Origin: an uncultured Lachnospiraceae bacterium
Lineage (GTDB): Bacteria > Bacillota > Clostridia > Lachnospirales > Lachnospiraceae
Assembly (NCBI GenBank): GCA_945919795.1
Contig: CAMEJJ010000025.1
Span: 1 to 39,419, forward strand
Direction of reading: 5' to 3'
DNA length: 39,419 nt
A program made the position numbers and the translations under genes. Below, piece by piece: positions 8,554 to 16,550 of this stretch. Below the pieces are notes generated by a model. That model saw only the letters and a program-made list of their open reading frames with translations. It had not been told where the DNA came from and did no database searches. Within the stretch, counting starts at the first letter, position 1; the number at the start of each line of letters is the position of its first letter.

Positions 8554-8582
8554 ATTTTATCATCTCTGATTATAAATTTCAA
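8554..8582 (-). promoter_or_regulatory. Sigma-A promoter of pfk-dnaX-ybaB-recR-galM
   Basis: TTGAAA (8577-8582), 17-nt spacer, TAAAAT (8554-8559) on the minus strand, about 70 nt before the pfk start. It is divergent from the promoter at 8602-8630, with only 19 nt between the two -35 boxes, so RNA polymerase binding at one may affect the other. Confidence 0.7.
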
Positions 8583-8601
8583 ACTCTAGTGCAATGATTT
8601 C

Positions 8602-8630
8602 TTGGCGATTTCTACAGAATTTGTTAAAAT
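8602..8630 (+). promoter_or_regulatory. Sigma-A promoter of the RluA-family gene
   Basis: TTGGCG (8602-8607), 17-nt spacer, TAAAAT (8625-8630) on the plus strand, ending about 46 nt before the coding start at 8677. Confidence 0.6.
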
Positions 8631-8676
8631 GATGCAATAATAATCATTTTTTGAAAAGGAAATATTACACTGCCAT

Positions 8677-9609
8677 ATGACAAAAGAAAGAATCATTCAT
8701 TATCAAATACCAAGTGCATATGAAGGTCATAAAATATCCGAATTTTTAAGAAATCAGGGGATTTCAACAAAGTCTTTAATCAAATTAAAAAGCGATGTTT
8801 CCAATGTCTGTCTCAACAACGAACCGGGATTTATCAACCGCATTCTTTCAAAAAATGATTTACTGACGATTTATGTAAGAGAACAGGAATCCTCCAAAAA
8901 AATACCGCCGGTTGATTTACCTTTGTCCATTATTTATGAGGACGAGGATATTCTTGTATTAAACAAGCCCGCCAACATGCCAATTCATCCTTCCATGTAC
9001 AACTACGAAAATACCTTGGGAAATGCCGTCGCCTATTATTTTAAAGAAAAAAAGGAACCTTTTATTTTTCGCTGCATCAACCGCTTAGACCGCGATACTT
9101 CAGGATTGACGATTTTGGCAAAACATTATTTGAGTTGTGGAATTTTGTATGATGAGATGGAACAAAGGAGAATTGACAGAACTTATTATGCCATTGTTTT
9201 ACAGAACACGGTCCCCGATGCTCCTTTTTCCTGTGAACTCACACCCGAAAGCACGATTGATTTGCCTCTTGGAAGGAAACCGGATTCGGCAATCGAGCGC
9301 ATGGTAGATTTGAAAAACGGAGATAAAGCCATTACTCATTACCGTATTCTGGCAACAAGCAACGGCCTTTGTCTTTTAGAATTACATTTAGATACCGGTC
9401 GAACCCATCAAATTCGCGTCCATATGCAGGCAATCGGGCATCCTCTTATCGGAGATTTTTTATACAATCCCGAAGATACGCATATGACTCGTCAGGCTCT
9501 GCATGCAGGAAAATTGTCCTTTCGGCATCCGATCACAAAAGAAGTCCTGTCTTTTATTGCTCCCATGCCGGAGGATATGAAATTATTTTTTCCTGCTTTT
9601 TCTCTCTAA
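8677..9609 (+). CDS. RluA family RNA pseudouridine synthase
   Basis: 310 residues. Converts uridine to pseudouridine in rRNA or tRNA. The N-terminal part (about 10-75) is S4-like (KISEFLRNQGISTKSLIKLK). The catalytic domain follows, with IIYEDEDILVLNKPANMPIHP and the signature RCINRLDRDTSGL, in which D138 is the expected nucleophile. LELHLDTGRTHQIRVHMQAIGHPLIGD is the conserved C-terminal motif. The ATG at 8677 has AAAAGGAAA unusually far upstream (about 14 nt), but no better in-frame start exists. The target RNA site cannot be told from sequence. It converges on the ABC permease gene with only 9 bp between stops and no visible terminator. Confidence 0.92.
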   Translation: MTKERIIHYQIPSAYEGHKISEFLRNQGISTKSLIKLKSDVSNVCLNNEPGFINRILSKNDLLTIYVREQESSKKIPPVDLPLSIIYEDEDILVLNKPANMPIHPSMYNYENTLGNAVAYYFKEKKEPFIFRCINRLDRDTSGLTILAKHYLSCGILYDEMEQRRIDRTYYAIVLQNTVPDAPFSCELTPESTIDLPLGRKPDSAIERMVDLKNGDKAITHYRILATSNGLCLLELHLDTGRTHQIRVHMQAIGHPLIGDFLYNPEDTHMTRQALHAGKLSFRHPITKEVLSFIAPMPEDMKLFFPAFSL

Positions 9610-9618
9610 GAAATGTAA

Positions 9619-10353
9619 TTACTCAACCGCTTTTTTACGAATCATTTGCCAAGAGATGATTAAAAACACGGCAAGTACCGCTAATCCAATCACAATCCAT
9701 ACTGCTTTTGGAACTCCCATAACAGCCATTACCATTTTAAACAACACTTCCTGCATGTTGTTTTGCGGGCCTTCTTTTACAATATCTGATATATATCCGG
9801 GAGCCATATAGCCAACCATCCAAAGAGCCCAGATAATCCAGAAACCCTTTGAATTGCCGTATTTAAGCAACAATGTTCCCAAAAACATCCGAAAGACAGG
9901 TGCACAAATTACAACACAAAGAAGCACAATCATAAGAACTTTGGAAGAAAACAATTCCTCATAGACAAATTGTCTGTAAAAAGGGATTTTCAGTATCGCC
10001 AGCTCAATAAAATACAGAACGAAAATTGCCAGCATACTGATGCAAATAAAAGCATAGGAAGAAAACATTTCCTGTAAAAAGAATTTTTTCCTTGTCATAC
10101 CGAAACCAATGAATTTATTAAAGTTGGTATTTATCTCACTCATTCCCCAAAATACATAGACTGCAAAGAATAAAATCAACGACATCAAAGTCCCTACAAC
10201 TGCAACTGTATATTCATTGTCTTTTACAATACCTGCATTGTATAAAATGCTCATAACCAGCAAAAGTATAGAGCCAAACGCAAACCCGATTAACGTGGTT
10301 AAAAGATATATATTTAACGTGTTTTTTCTCAATTGAATTCCCTGAATTAACAT
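9619..10353 (-). CDS. ABC transporter permease (second subunit)
   Basis: 244-residue membrane protein with six predicted helices (about 18-40, 53-73, 103-127, 142-165, 172-192 and 214-236). GFGMTRKKFFLQEMF between helices 2 and 3 is a typical cytoplasmic coupling segment of ABC-2 type exporters. It is the last gene of a GntR-ATPase-permease-permease operon and lies 22 bp after the other permease. Substrate unknown; related GntR/ABC clusters in Firmicutes (Ytr-like) respond to cell-envelope antibiotics, so drug or peptide export is a reasonable but unproven guess. Confidence 0.75.
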   Translation of the reverse strand: MLIQGIQLRKNTLNIYLLTTLIGFAFGSILLLVMSILYNAGIVKDNEYTVAVVGTLMSLILFFAVYVFWGMSEINTNFNKFIGFGMTRKKFFLQEMFSSYAFICISMLAIFVLYFIELAILKIPFYRQFVYEELFSSKVLMIVLLCVVICAPVFRMFLGTLLLKYGNSKGFWIIWALWMVGYMAPGYISDIVKEGPQNNMQEVLFKMVMAVMGVPKAVWIVIGLAVLAVFLIISWQMIRKKAVE

Positions 10354-10375
10354 ATCATCATCTCCTGTCCAAAAT

Positions 10376-11017
10376 CTATCTGACCGAATACTTTTTCAGT
10401 CTTATTGTATGGAACACAATACCAAATAACAGTACAGCGACAGCAATGAAAAAGGATGTCGAAAAAATTCCATCTGATACGGATCCAATCTTTTGCGCAA
10501 TGATACCGGCACTTTCTGTCGTCTTTGTAAAGGCAACCATTCCAATTCCGATTCCGGCTGCAAAGAGACATCCGAATATTGCACCAATCCATCGATTTGC
10601 ATCCCCGATAACCACAATTGCGGAATTAAGTCCCAACATCATCATGAATGTAGAAATCTGGGTGATAAACAATTTTATTGTCAACATTTCCGGATAAAGA
10701 ATGGCGCAAACCAGTGCATAGATACCGATAGAAATCAAGAGCAAGAGGAACCACCTGATCCAAATGGCTATACTGACACTCTTTCTGGTGCATCCCATTC
10801 CAATGTAAGTTGGTATACTGTTTGAAATATCCTGCATCGACAGCACATAAATCATAATTGCCTGACTCCAGATTAAAAACATACCAAGATTAATAAATGT
10901 TCCGCCACAAAATATTTTGAAATAGACGAAAAAGAACGCTACCATCCTCAACGATCTCAGATATACAGAAGCGGTACCTTTGAAATCTGCCTTTATAATA
11001 CGAAACACCTTACTCAT
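10376..11017 (-). CDS. ABC transporter permease (first subunit)
   Basis: 213 residues from the ATG at 11017. This start overlaps the end of the ATPase gene by 8 bp (ATGAGTAA), and its ribosome binding site AAGGAGGAG is made from the last ATPase codons, so the two are translationally coupled. An in-frame start at 11053 is less likely. Six hydrophobic segments; the loop IGMGCTRKSVSIAIWIRW mirrors the GMTRKKFF motif in the partner permease, suggesting a heterodimeric transmembrane channel. Same operon and same unknown substrate. Confidence 0.75.
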   Translation of the reverse strand: MSKVFRIIKADFKGTASVYLRSLRMVAFFFVYFKIFCGGTFINLGMFLIWSQAIMIYVLSMQDISNSIPTYIGMGCTRKSVSIAIWIRWFLLLLISIGIYALVCAILYPEMLTIKLFITQISTFMMMLGLNSAIVVIGDANRWIGAIFGCLFAAGIGIGMVAFTKTTESAGIIAQKIGSVSDGIFSTSFFIAVAVLLFGIVFHTIRLKKYSVR

Positions 11018-11891
11018 AGCTCTCCTCCTTGCCACAAAGGGCAACAAATACATCCTGTAAAGACAGCGGACGAATATCTACATCGCGTCCTTTTGCATCC
11101 GGTTCTTCACCCGGATTTAGTAAAACTGTCACACCCTTACTGCGCCCGAGTTTTTCTACATGATGTACCTTTTTACCATCACATACAGCATCCACATCTT
11201 CTTCTTTTCCACTGATATGAACAGTTCTTTCCAATAAAGAATCGGTCTCTTCTTTTAATAAGACTTTGCCCTCATGAATAAAGATAACCTCTTCAAATAC
11301 ATTAGCCGCTTCTTCGATAATATGTGTAGAGATAACGAAGGTTCTTTCTCCTTTTGCATATTCATCCAAAAGTACCTTATAAAAATACTCTCTGGCAACC
11401 ACATCCAATCCGGTTACAGGCTCATCTAAAAAAGTAAATCTGGCACCGCTTGCCAAAGCCACAATGATGGTAACCATGGACTGCATTCCTTTTGACAATT
11501 TATTCATCCGCATCTTGCGGTCTAAACCAAATTCTGTTATCAATTCATCTGCAAGCTCTGCATTCCAGTTTGGATATAATATTGATGCAATTCTTAAATA
11601 CTCGCAAACCTTACTGGTATTACGGCTGTCAGTTGCAGTTGTTGCGATTTCTCTTGAGAAACAGATGTCTTTTAATGCTTCATCATTTTCCCAAACCTTT
11701 TTCCCATCCAGAAGAACTTCTCCGTCTGTTGCTGCATTTTGTGCACTTGCAATGGACAACAACGTTGTTTTACCGGCTCCGTTTCTTCCAATCAAGCCAT
11801 AGATTTTTCCATCCTCCAATTCCAGACTTAATTGATTTAATGCAACTTTCTTACCATATACCTTACTAACCTGATTTATTGTTAAACTCAT
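11010..11891 (-). CDS. ABC transporter ATP-binding protein (Ytr-like)
   Basis: 293 residues. Powers export by the two neighbouring permeases. Walker A GRNGAGKTT at 35-43, Q-loop region near residue 75, degenerate signature LSKGMQS instead of LSGGQ, Walker B FTFLDEPVTGLD, and H-loop VISTHII. A C-terminal extension of about 80 residues follows the nucleotide-binding domain. LSKGM is characteristic of the YtrB-like branch regulated by GntR repressors. It starts directly after the gntR stop (TAA ATG), with AAAAGGAGG inside the end of that gene. Confidence 0.92.
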   Translation of the reverse strand: MSLTINQVSKVYGKKVALNQLSLELEDGKIYGLIGRNGAGKTTLLSIASAQNAATDGEVLLDGKKVWENDEALKDICFSREIATTATDSRNTSKVCEYLRIASILYPNWNAELADELITEFGLDRKMRMNKLSKGMQSMVTIIVALASGARFTFLDEPVTGLDVVAREYFYKVLLDEYAKGERTFVISTHIIEEAANVFEEVIFIHEGKVLLKEETDSLLERTVHISGKEEDVDAVCDGKKVHHVEKLGRSKGVTVLLNPGEEPDAKGRDVDIRPLSLQDVFVALCGKEESYE

Positions 11892-12257
11892 TTATTTATC
11901 CTCCTTTTCAATCATACGAATCAATTCCGCCTTATCAATTCCAAGTCCCTCTGCTTCCTGCAAGAGGCTCTTGATATATTTGTCATAAAACTCCGCTTTT
12001 CTGCTTTCCCTGATTGCCGCTTTAGCGCCACTACTTACAAACATTCCAACACCCCTCTTTTTATATAAAATTCCATTGTCAACTAATAGATTAATTCCCT
12101 TGGCTGCAGTTGCCGGATTAATGGTATAAAGCTTTGCCAGCTCATTGGTACTTGGCACCCGCTCTTCTTCCATTATGACATCGCGCAAAATATCATTTTC
12201 AATCATCTCGGCAATCTGTATATAAATCGATTTTTCCTGATTTAATATTTCTTTCAA
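11892..12257 (-). CDS. GntR family repressor (YtrA type)
   Basis: 121 residues, the short YtrA form: a winged helix-turn-helix (about 12-75; QIAEMIENDILR, VPSTNELAKLYTINPATAAKGINLLVDNGILYKKRGVGMFV) and only a short dimerisation tail. It probably represses its own operon. It begins with TTG at 12257, preceded by GAAAGGAGATTTT; the weak start codon fits a regulator kept at low level. Immediately upstream are a perfect-spacing promoter (12305-12333) and a palindrome (12290-12301) suited to autoregulation. Confidence 0.9.
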   Translation of the reverse strand: MKEILNQEKSIYIQIAEMIENDILRDVIMEEERVPSTNELAKLYTINPATAAKGINLLVDNGILYKKRGVGMFVSSGAKAAIRESRKAEFYDKYIKSLLQEAEGLGIDKAELIRMIEKEDK

Positions 12258-12289
12258 CGAAAATCTCCTTTCTTTTGTTTATTGGTTCA

Positions 12290-12301
12290 TTACTTATGTA
12301 A
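12290..12301 (-). promoter_or_regulatory. Candidate operator for the GntR repressor
   Basis: TTAC-ATAA-GTAA (minus strand) is a short inverted repeat just downstream of the -10 box, where a bound repressor would block initiation. Assigned to the GntR protein by position only. Confidence 0.45.
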
Positions 12302-12304
12302 CTA

Positions 12305-12333
12305 ACCATAGCACCGATAAACTGCTGTGTCAA
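12305..12333 (-). promoter_or_regulatory. Sigma-A promoter of the GntR-ABC operon
   Basis: TTGACA (12328-12333), 17-nt spacer, TATGGT (12305-12310) on the minus strand, about 48 nt upstream of the TTG start of the repressor gene. Confidence 0.75.
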
Positions 12334-12402
12334 TATGTTTTTATAAATTTTTTAAACTATTTTCGGATTTGTGTTTCCTCTTTGTGGGATGTCTATCATC
12401 CA

Positions 12403-12613
12403 TACAGAAATTATATATCTTTGCCGCTTCATACTTCGGTTTCCGGCATTTCTAAGCGGCATGCTCACAAAATACATATTAAATGCCCGGTTTCAAAACT
12501 CAGACTTCGTCTTCGAACAGTTGAAACCGGGCATTATTTTTGTTCGCATATGCCGCTAAGAAATACCAAGAAACCTCGCCAAATTTCGCGGTCAAAGATA
12601 TATAATTTCTGTA
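12403..12613. repeat. Large nested inverted-repeat element (long copy)
   Basis: 211-bp element. Outer arms 12403-12423 and 12593-12613 are a perfect 21-bp inverted repeat (TACAGAAATTATATATC... and complement). Inside lies a 32-nt segment (12423-12454, beginning GCCGCTTCATACTTCGG) whose diverged reverse complement sits at about 12551-12592. The centre is a perfect 15-bp hairpin, AATGCCCGGTTTCAA (12482-12496) with its complement (12521-12535). The whole can fold into one long cruciform or RNA hairpin. The 32-nt segment recurs exactly at 14112-14143. There is no open reading frame of note. It fills most of the gap between the GntR promoter and the serine hydrolase gene. Confidence 0.85.
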
Positions 12614-12748
12614 AAGATGACTGGCTATATGCTCAAAACTGCAAATAATAAGAGTGAGAAATGATGACAAGAGAACACGAAAACAAATTCAAAAAGAGTA
12701 TTAAATAATTGAAAAAATACAAAATAACACGAATAGTACAAAAAGTTA

Positions 12749-12757
12749 TGGTATGAT
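12749..12757 (+). promoter_or_regulatory. Extended -10 promoter of the serine hydrolase gene
   Basis: TGGTATGAT (extended -10 type) about 63 nt upstream of the coding start, without a convincing -35. Downstream the leader holds an inverted repeat AACTTGA (12767-12773)/TCAAGTT (12794-12800), right before the ribosome binding site, which might modulate translation. The stretch 12614-12748 is A/T-rich and holds nothing else that I can name. Confidence 0.4.
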
Positions 12758-12819
12758 GAGACAGATAACTTGAAAAATTCTGCTTATCAATTATCAAGTT
12801 CAAGAAAGGAAGTTTTCAT

Positions 12820-14049
12820 TTGAAACATTTTTATACATTTTTATTTCTTTTTATAATTTGTACAGCTCTGCTCTTCGGATGTAATAAACAACATGCAGGC
12901 ACAGAAAAAGACAGACAGTATGAAAATACCGGCATAGATCAGGAATCCGACATTGCTTCCCAATCTACTGTAGAGCACAATACGAATAGCAATATTAATT
13001 CCAATATTGATGCCGCAATTGAATCCAAAATTTACAATGGTATGACTCGGATTGATGCATCTATCTGGATTAGCGATGATTTACAGTATCAGGATTTGGT
13101 TCATAACATGATTGCCGTCTGTAAACAAACGGATCCCCAAGGCTCTTTTTTATTGGCAAACGACCAGGACATTCTTTTTATGGCGGGATTAAATGCCTTG
13201 GAAATTGATGGGGAAACACCTGTAAATCCCTATACCACATATGAAATTGCATCATTGACCAAGCAGTTTACGGCAGCGGCAATTCTACAGTTAGAGGCGC
13301 AAGGCAGGTTATCCACATCCGATACATTGGGCAAATATTTCCCGGATTTTGTAAATGGCGCCGATATTACAATTGATGAATTACTTCATATGCGCTCCGG
13401 TCTGGTAGATTATTACACGGAATACGAAACATTTTTTGCCGATGCGGACGAAACCAGAATAAATCAGATAAAAAATGGACAAATTGATGATCAGACCTTT
13501 TTATCCTACCTTTATCAGACAGAATTAAAATTTGCTCCGGGCAGTCAGATGCAGTATTGCAACACCAATTACCTATTGCTTGCCATGATTATGGAGCAGA
13601 CTTCTCAGATGACATACGAGGAATATATTCAGCAGAATTTCTTTGACAAATGTAATATGACCTATAGTACCTGTTGTGAAGTCGGCAATCTTACCAGTGT
13701 GCCGGAGATAAAAGACGGTTATACAAAATTAGGAAGACTGTGCAGGGGTGCCGGAGATATTCATTCCAATGTCATTGACTTGTTAAATTGGGAAAGAATG
13801 TTGCATCAGGGAAAGATATTAGATGAAAATCAGTTAAATAAAATGTTTGATATGCAGGATAACTACGGATGTGGCTTTATGGGCGATGATTTCGGAAATC
13901 ATTTTCATACCGGTGGGCTGGAAAGCTATGAATCTTTTGTTGGGATTTTTGAAACAGAAACATATGGCAGGCTTTATCTGATCCAATTATATCCTTGCAA
14001 AAATAATGAACTTAGTATTACCTCATTTATTCATGCATGTACACAGTAA
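12820..14049 (+). CDS. Lipoprotein serine hydrolase of the beta-lactamase/PBP-like class C family
   Basis: 409 residues, starting with TTG at 12820 behind AAGAAAGGAAG. N-terminal signal with lipobox LLFGC (Cys21), so it is predicted to be a lipoprotein anchored outside the cell, followed by an Asn/Ser-rich linker (about 40-65). The catalytic fold shows SLTK (S145-K148, nucleophile and general base), YCN (246-248) and, near the C terminus, HTGG in place of the KTG triad. These are the three active-site motifs of the class C beta-lactamase/D-alanyl-D-alanine carboxypeptidase/esterase family. Substrate uncertain: peptidoglycan peptide or an ester. It is alone on the plus strand and flanked by the two repeat elements. 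Confidence 0.88.
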   Translation: MKHFYTFLFLFIICTALLFGCNKQHAGTEKDRQYENTGIDQESDIASQSTVEHNTNSNINSNIDAAIESKIYNGMTRIDASIWISDDLQYQDLVHNMIAVCKQTDPQGSFLLANDQDILFMAGLNALEIDGETPVNPYTTYEIASLTKQFTAAAILQLEAQGRLSTSDTLGKYFPDFVNGADITIDELLHMRSGLVDYYTEYETFFADADETRINQIKNGQIDDQTFLSYLYQTELKFAPGSQMQYCNTNYLLLAMIMEQTSQMTYEEYIQQNFFDKCNMTYSTCCEVGNLTSVPEIKDGYTKLGRLCRGAGDIHSNVIDLLNWERMLHQGKILDENQLNKMFDMQDNYGCGFMGDDFGNHFHTGGLESYESFVGIFETETYGRLYLIQLYPCKNNELSITSFIHACTQ

Positions 14050-14091
14050 AGAAGACCCTTTGCAAGCTTTTGGGGGACGCAAGTCACTCTC

Positions 14092-14169
14092 ACAGAATAA
14101 AATGTATCTTGGCCGCTTCATACTTCGGTTTCCGGCATTTCTAGGCGACAAAGATACATTTTATTCTGT
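14092..14169. repeat. Inverted-repeat element (short copy)
   Basis: 78-bp element. Arms 14092-14110 and 14151-14169 form a perfect 19-bp inverted repeat (ACAGAATAAAATGTATCTT and complement). The interior contains the 32-nt segment 14112-14143, identical to 12423-12454 and in the same orientation. The arm ends match those of the long copy (ACAGAA and ATCTT) while the middle of the stem differs, with both strands changed together. It lies 42 bp after the serine hydrolase and 9 bp from the end of the convergent fusion gene, so it may also serve as a two-way terminator. Confidence 0.85.
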
Positions 14170-14178
14170 AAGAACGGC

Positions 14179-16362
14179 TTATATCACAATCTTTTTTAGA
14201 GTATCTTCCAATACATCGAAGTATTGTGCAAAGGTCTTTTTGCAACAGGCGGGATTCATAATGTAAATTCCCTCTGTCCGTAAGCCGGTCAGGGCAAATG
14301 ACATCGCCACACGATGATCATCATACGTTGCGACGTCGCAACGGTGCGGAATCCCCGGATAAATGGTAACAGCATCCTCTTTTTCTTCGACTTGGATGCC
14401 CATTGCGATCAAATTATCGACAATGGCACGAATACGGTCACATTCCTGCAAACGGATATGACCAATTCCGACAATAGAAATAGGAGCATTCGCAAAAGGG
14501 GCAATGGCAGCAAGCGTAAGCGCCTGATCGGAAAACGCAGACATATCTATGGTAAATCCGCCTTTTAGTTTTCCGCCTGCAGGACCTTCTAACAAAATAC
14601 TTCCCAGACACGAATCGGAAAGTTTTTGTGCATCTATTAAAGTCTGATCTATCAGCTTTTTCCTACATTCCATCTTTTCTAAGAGATCCAGAAACTGCGT
14701 ATCTCCCTGAAGCATATTCTCTCTAACACCGCTTACCGAAATCTTTACTCCGAGAATCGCTGCAAGTGCATAAAAATATGCAGCCGCCGACATATCCGGC
14801 TCAACATCATAGGTTAGCGCATGATAACACTCAGTTCCGGAAAGCTCATAAACTACCTGATCCTCTACCTCTTTTTTAAACACAGAAACTCCGAAGCTCT
14901 TCATCATATCTGCCGTCAAATCCACATAGCTTAATCCGTGAGAGCCGACTACTTCAATTTCTGTTTTTTTGCCAAAAGTTCCGGCAGCTATCAGTAACGC
15001 ACTCAAAAACTGTGAACTTTTATCAATGTTTACGGATATTTTTTCCGGAATCTGTTCTTTGTTTTTAATACCGACAATATGTAACGGAAAATGACCTTCT
15101 TCTTCCATGCACTCTACACAGGCACCGGCATTTCTCAAGGTCTCAATCAACGGCTGCATGGGGCGCTTTTTCATCTGTTCGGAAGAATTGACCACATAAT
15201 CTCCTTTTGAAAAAGCAAGCATAGCCACCAAAAATCTGGCTGCGGTTCCGGCGCTTCCCACATATATTTCTGCCTTTTTATTGGGAATGTCTCCGCCAAA
15301 TCCGGTAATCGTAATATCGCTACCAAGTTGTCCATCGCTAACTACTTCCACCGGAAAGCCCAAAGTCCTGATGCACTCCAAAAAATGAGTGGCATCCTCA
15401 CTGGTCAGACAACCTTTCAAGGTACTCTTTCCATTTGCCATAGCTGCAATTAAAAGCGCCCTGTTTGTAATCGATTTTGAACCCGGCACCACAACGGACA
15501 CGATTTTATCCGTGTTGACATTCTCAGCCTTTTTTATCGGATAAAACTCTATGATATCGCCGCTATTTACCATATGAAGTTTTTCTCCCATAATCGGTTT
15601 CATCATCTCATATGCGGGTATGCCGGTGCAATGACAGGTAAAAAATTGTGTATGATATCTTGCAAGTTCTTTTGCCGTATCCGTAATAATCCGTACTTCT
15701 TCTTCCGAGTAAGCCGTTTTTTTCATATAGTGAAATCCACTGATGACCACATCCGGCTCGCAGCCGTAAATTTCCCTAAAACGATCCAGGATGTTTAATA
15801 CACCGTTGTGCGCACAACCGGAAAACAGATATTTCTTTCCTTCCTGCTCCACCACAAGATATTGCTCATGCAAAAATGAATCCTGCCTGATGTCTTTGCC
15901 TACAATTTCCTTTAACCTGAGATTGCTCTTTGAAAAACCTCTTCTTCCGGTAACACCGGAAAATAACGACAATTCTTCATCAATCTTTAAATTCCCATCT
16001 ATTTTTTGAACCTGTCGAAGCTTTGTAATTTCTTTATCAATTCCGATATACTCATTTTCGTCCTCAGCGATTGCATAATATTCTCCATCCGCTGTCGACT
16101 GCATATAAATCGTCGCATCCGGATTTAAATCTGCAAATCCCAAAATACCACCGGCATGATCATAATGCCCGTGGCTTAATATCATAACATCCACTTGTGT
16201 CAGGTCCACTCCAAGCACCTTTGCATTTTCCAAAAACGATGCATCCGCTCCGGAATCAACCAAGACCTTATGTTTTTTTGTTTCAAAATAGAAACTCAAA
16301 CCATGCTGTGCAACACAAGCTGTGTTTCCTATATTATTCTCAATCAGGTTCACAATTTTCAT
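14179..16362 (-). CDS. Fusion of a metallo-beta-lactamase-fold hydrolase and EPSP synthase (AroA)
   Basis: 727 residues with no internal stop. Residues 1-272: MBL-fold domain of the type often annotated dihydropterin ribofuranosyl-aminobenzene phosphate synthase-like, with SHGHYDHAGG (His64, His66, Asp68, His69), SGCAHNG (His185) and TCHCTG (His244) as metal ligands. Residues about 286-727: complete EPSP synthase, which makes 5-enolpyruvylshikimate 3-phosphate from shikimate 3-phosphate and PEP in chorismate synthesis. AroA marks: PGSKSITNR (293-301), GSAGTA (369-374), KRPMQPL (399-405), EPDMSAAAYF (521-530), catalytic Asp about 612, RLQECDR (637-643), DDHR (681-684) and KTF (709-711). The link between domains is only about 14 residues. 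Shine-Dalgarno GAGG before ATG. No other shikimate gene is nearby. Confidence 0.9.
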   Translation of the reverse strand: MKIVNLIENNIGNTACVAQHGLSFYFETKKHKVLVDSGADASFLENAKVLGVDLTQVDVMILSHGHYDHAGGILGFADLNPDATIYMQSTADGEYYAIAEDENEYIGIDKEITKLRQVQKIDGNLKIDEELSLFSGVTGRRGFSKSNLRLKEIVGKDIRQDSFLHEQYLVVEQEGKKYLFSGCAHNGVLNILDRFREIYGCEPDVVISGFHYMKKTAYSEEEVRIITDTAKELARYHTQFFTCHCTGIPAYEMMKPIMGEKLHMVNSGDIIEFYPIKKAENVNTDKIVSVVVPGSKSITNRALLIAAMANGKSTLKGCLTSEDATHFLECIRTLGFPVEVVSDGQLGSDITITGFGGDIPNKKAEIYVGSAGTAARFLVAMLAFSKGDYVVNSSEQMKKRPMQPLIETLRNAGACVECMEEEGHFPLHIVGIKNKEQIPEKISVNIDKSSQFLSALLIAAGTFGKKTEIEVVGSHGLSYVDLTADMMKSFGVSVFKKEVEDQVVYELSGTECYHALTYDVEPDMSAAAYFYALAAILGVKISVSGVRENMLQGDTQFLDLLEKMECRKKLIDQTLIDAQKLSDSCLGSILLEGPAGGKLKGGFTIDMSAFSDQALTLAAIAPFANAPISIVGIGHIRLQECDRIRAIVDNLIAMGIQVEEKEDAVTIYPGIPHRCDVATYDDHRVAMSFALTGLRTEGIYIMNPACCKKTFAQYFDVLEDTLKKIVI

Positions 16363-16416
16363 GATACAATCCTCTGTTCTTATTCTTTCCTAATAAATCA
16401 CTCTATTTATATGCAT

Positions 16417-16445
16417 TTGACCTTCGAACATTTGTTTGGTATAAT
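16417..16445 (+). promoter_or_regulatory. Toxin mRNA promoter
   Basis: TTGACC (16417-16422), 17-nt spacer, TATAAT (16440-16445) on the plus strand, predicting a start of transcription near 16452. The roughly 100-nt leader is highly structured: 5' hairpin CTACC/GGTAG at about 16455-16470; AGAG/CTCT hairpin; and ATAGA/TCTAT hairpin. A CCTCC at about 16480-16484 could pair with the GGAGG of the ribosome binding site. Confidence 0.75.
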
Positions 16446-16550
16446 ATATATGTGCTACCCTACACGGTAGGCGGTTATCCTCCACCAGAGAGTAATAGCT
16501 CTGTTTACATAGAAATCTTTAATGGAAATCTATCAAGGAGGTTTGTGCTT

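Noticed and set aside
14092-14169. Self-cleaving ribozyme (hammerhead, twister, pistol) in the repeat element
   Set aside because: GAAA-like pieces occur on the minus strand, but no full conserved core of any of these ribozymes could be matched.
12403-14169. CRISPR array or complete insertion sequence
   Set aside because: Only two copies of the repeat exist, about 1.7 kb apart, with no regular spacers and no transposase gene between or beside them.
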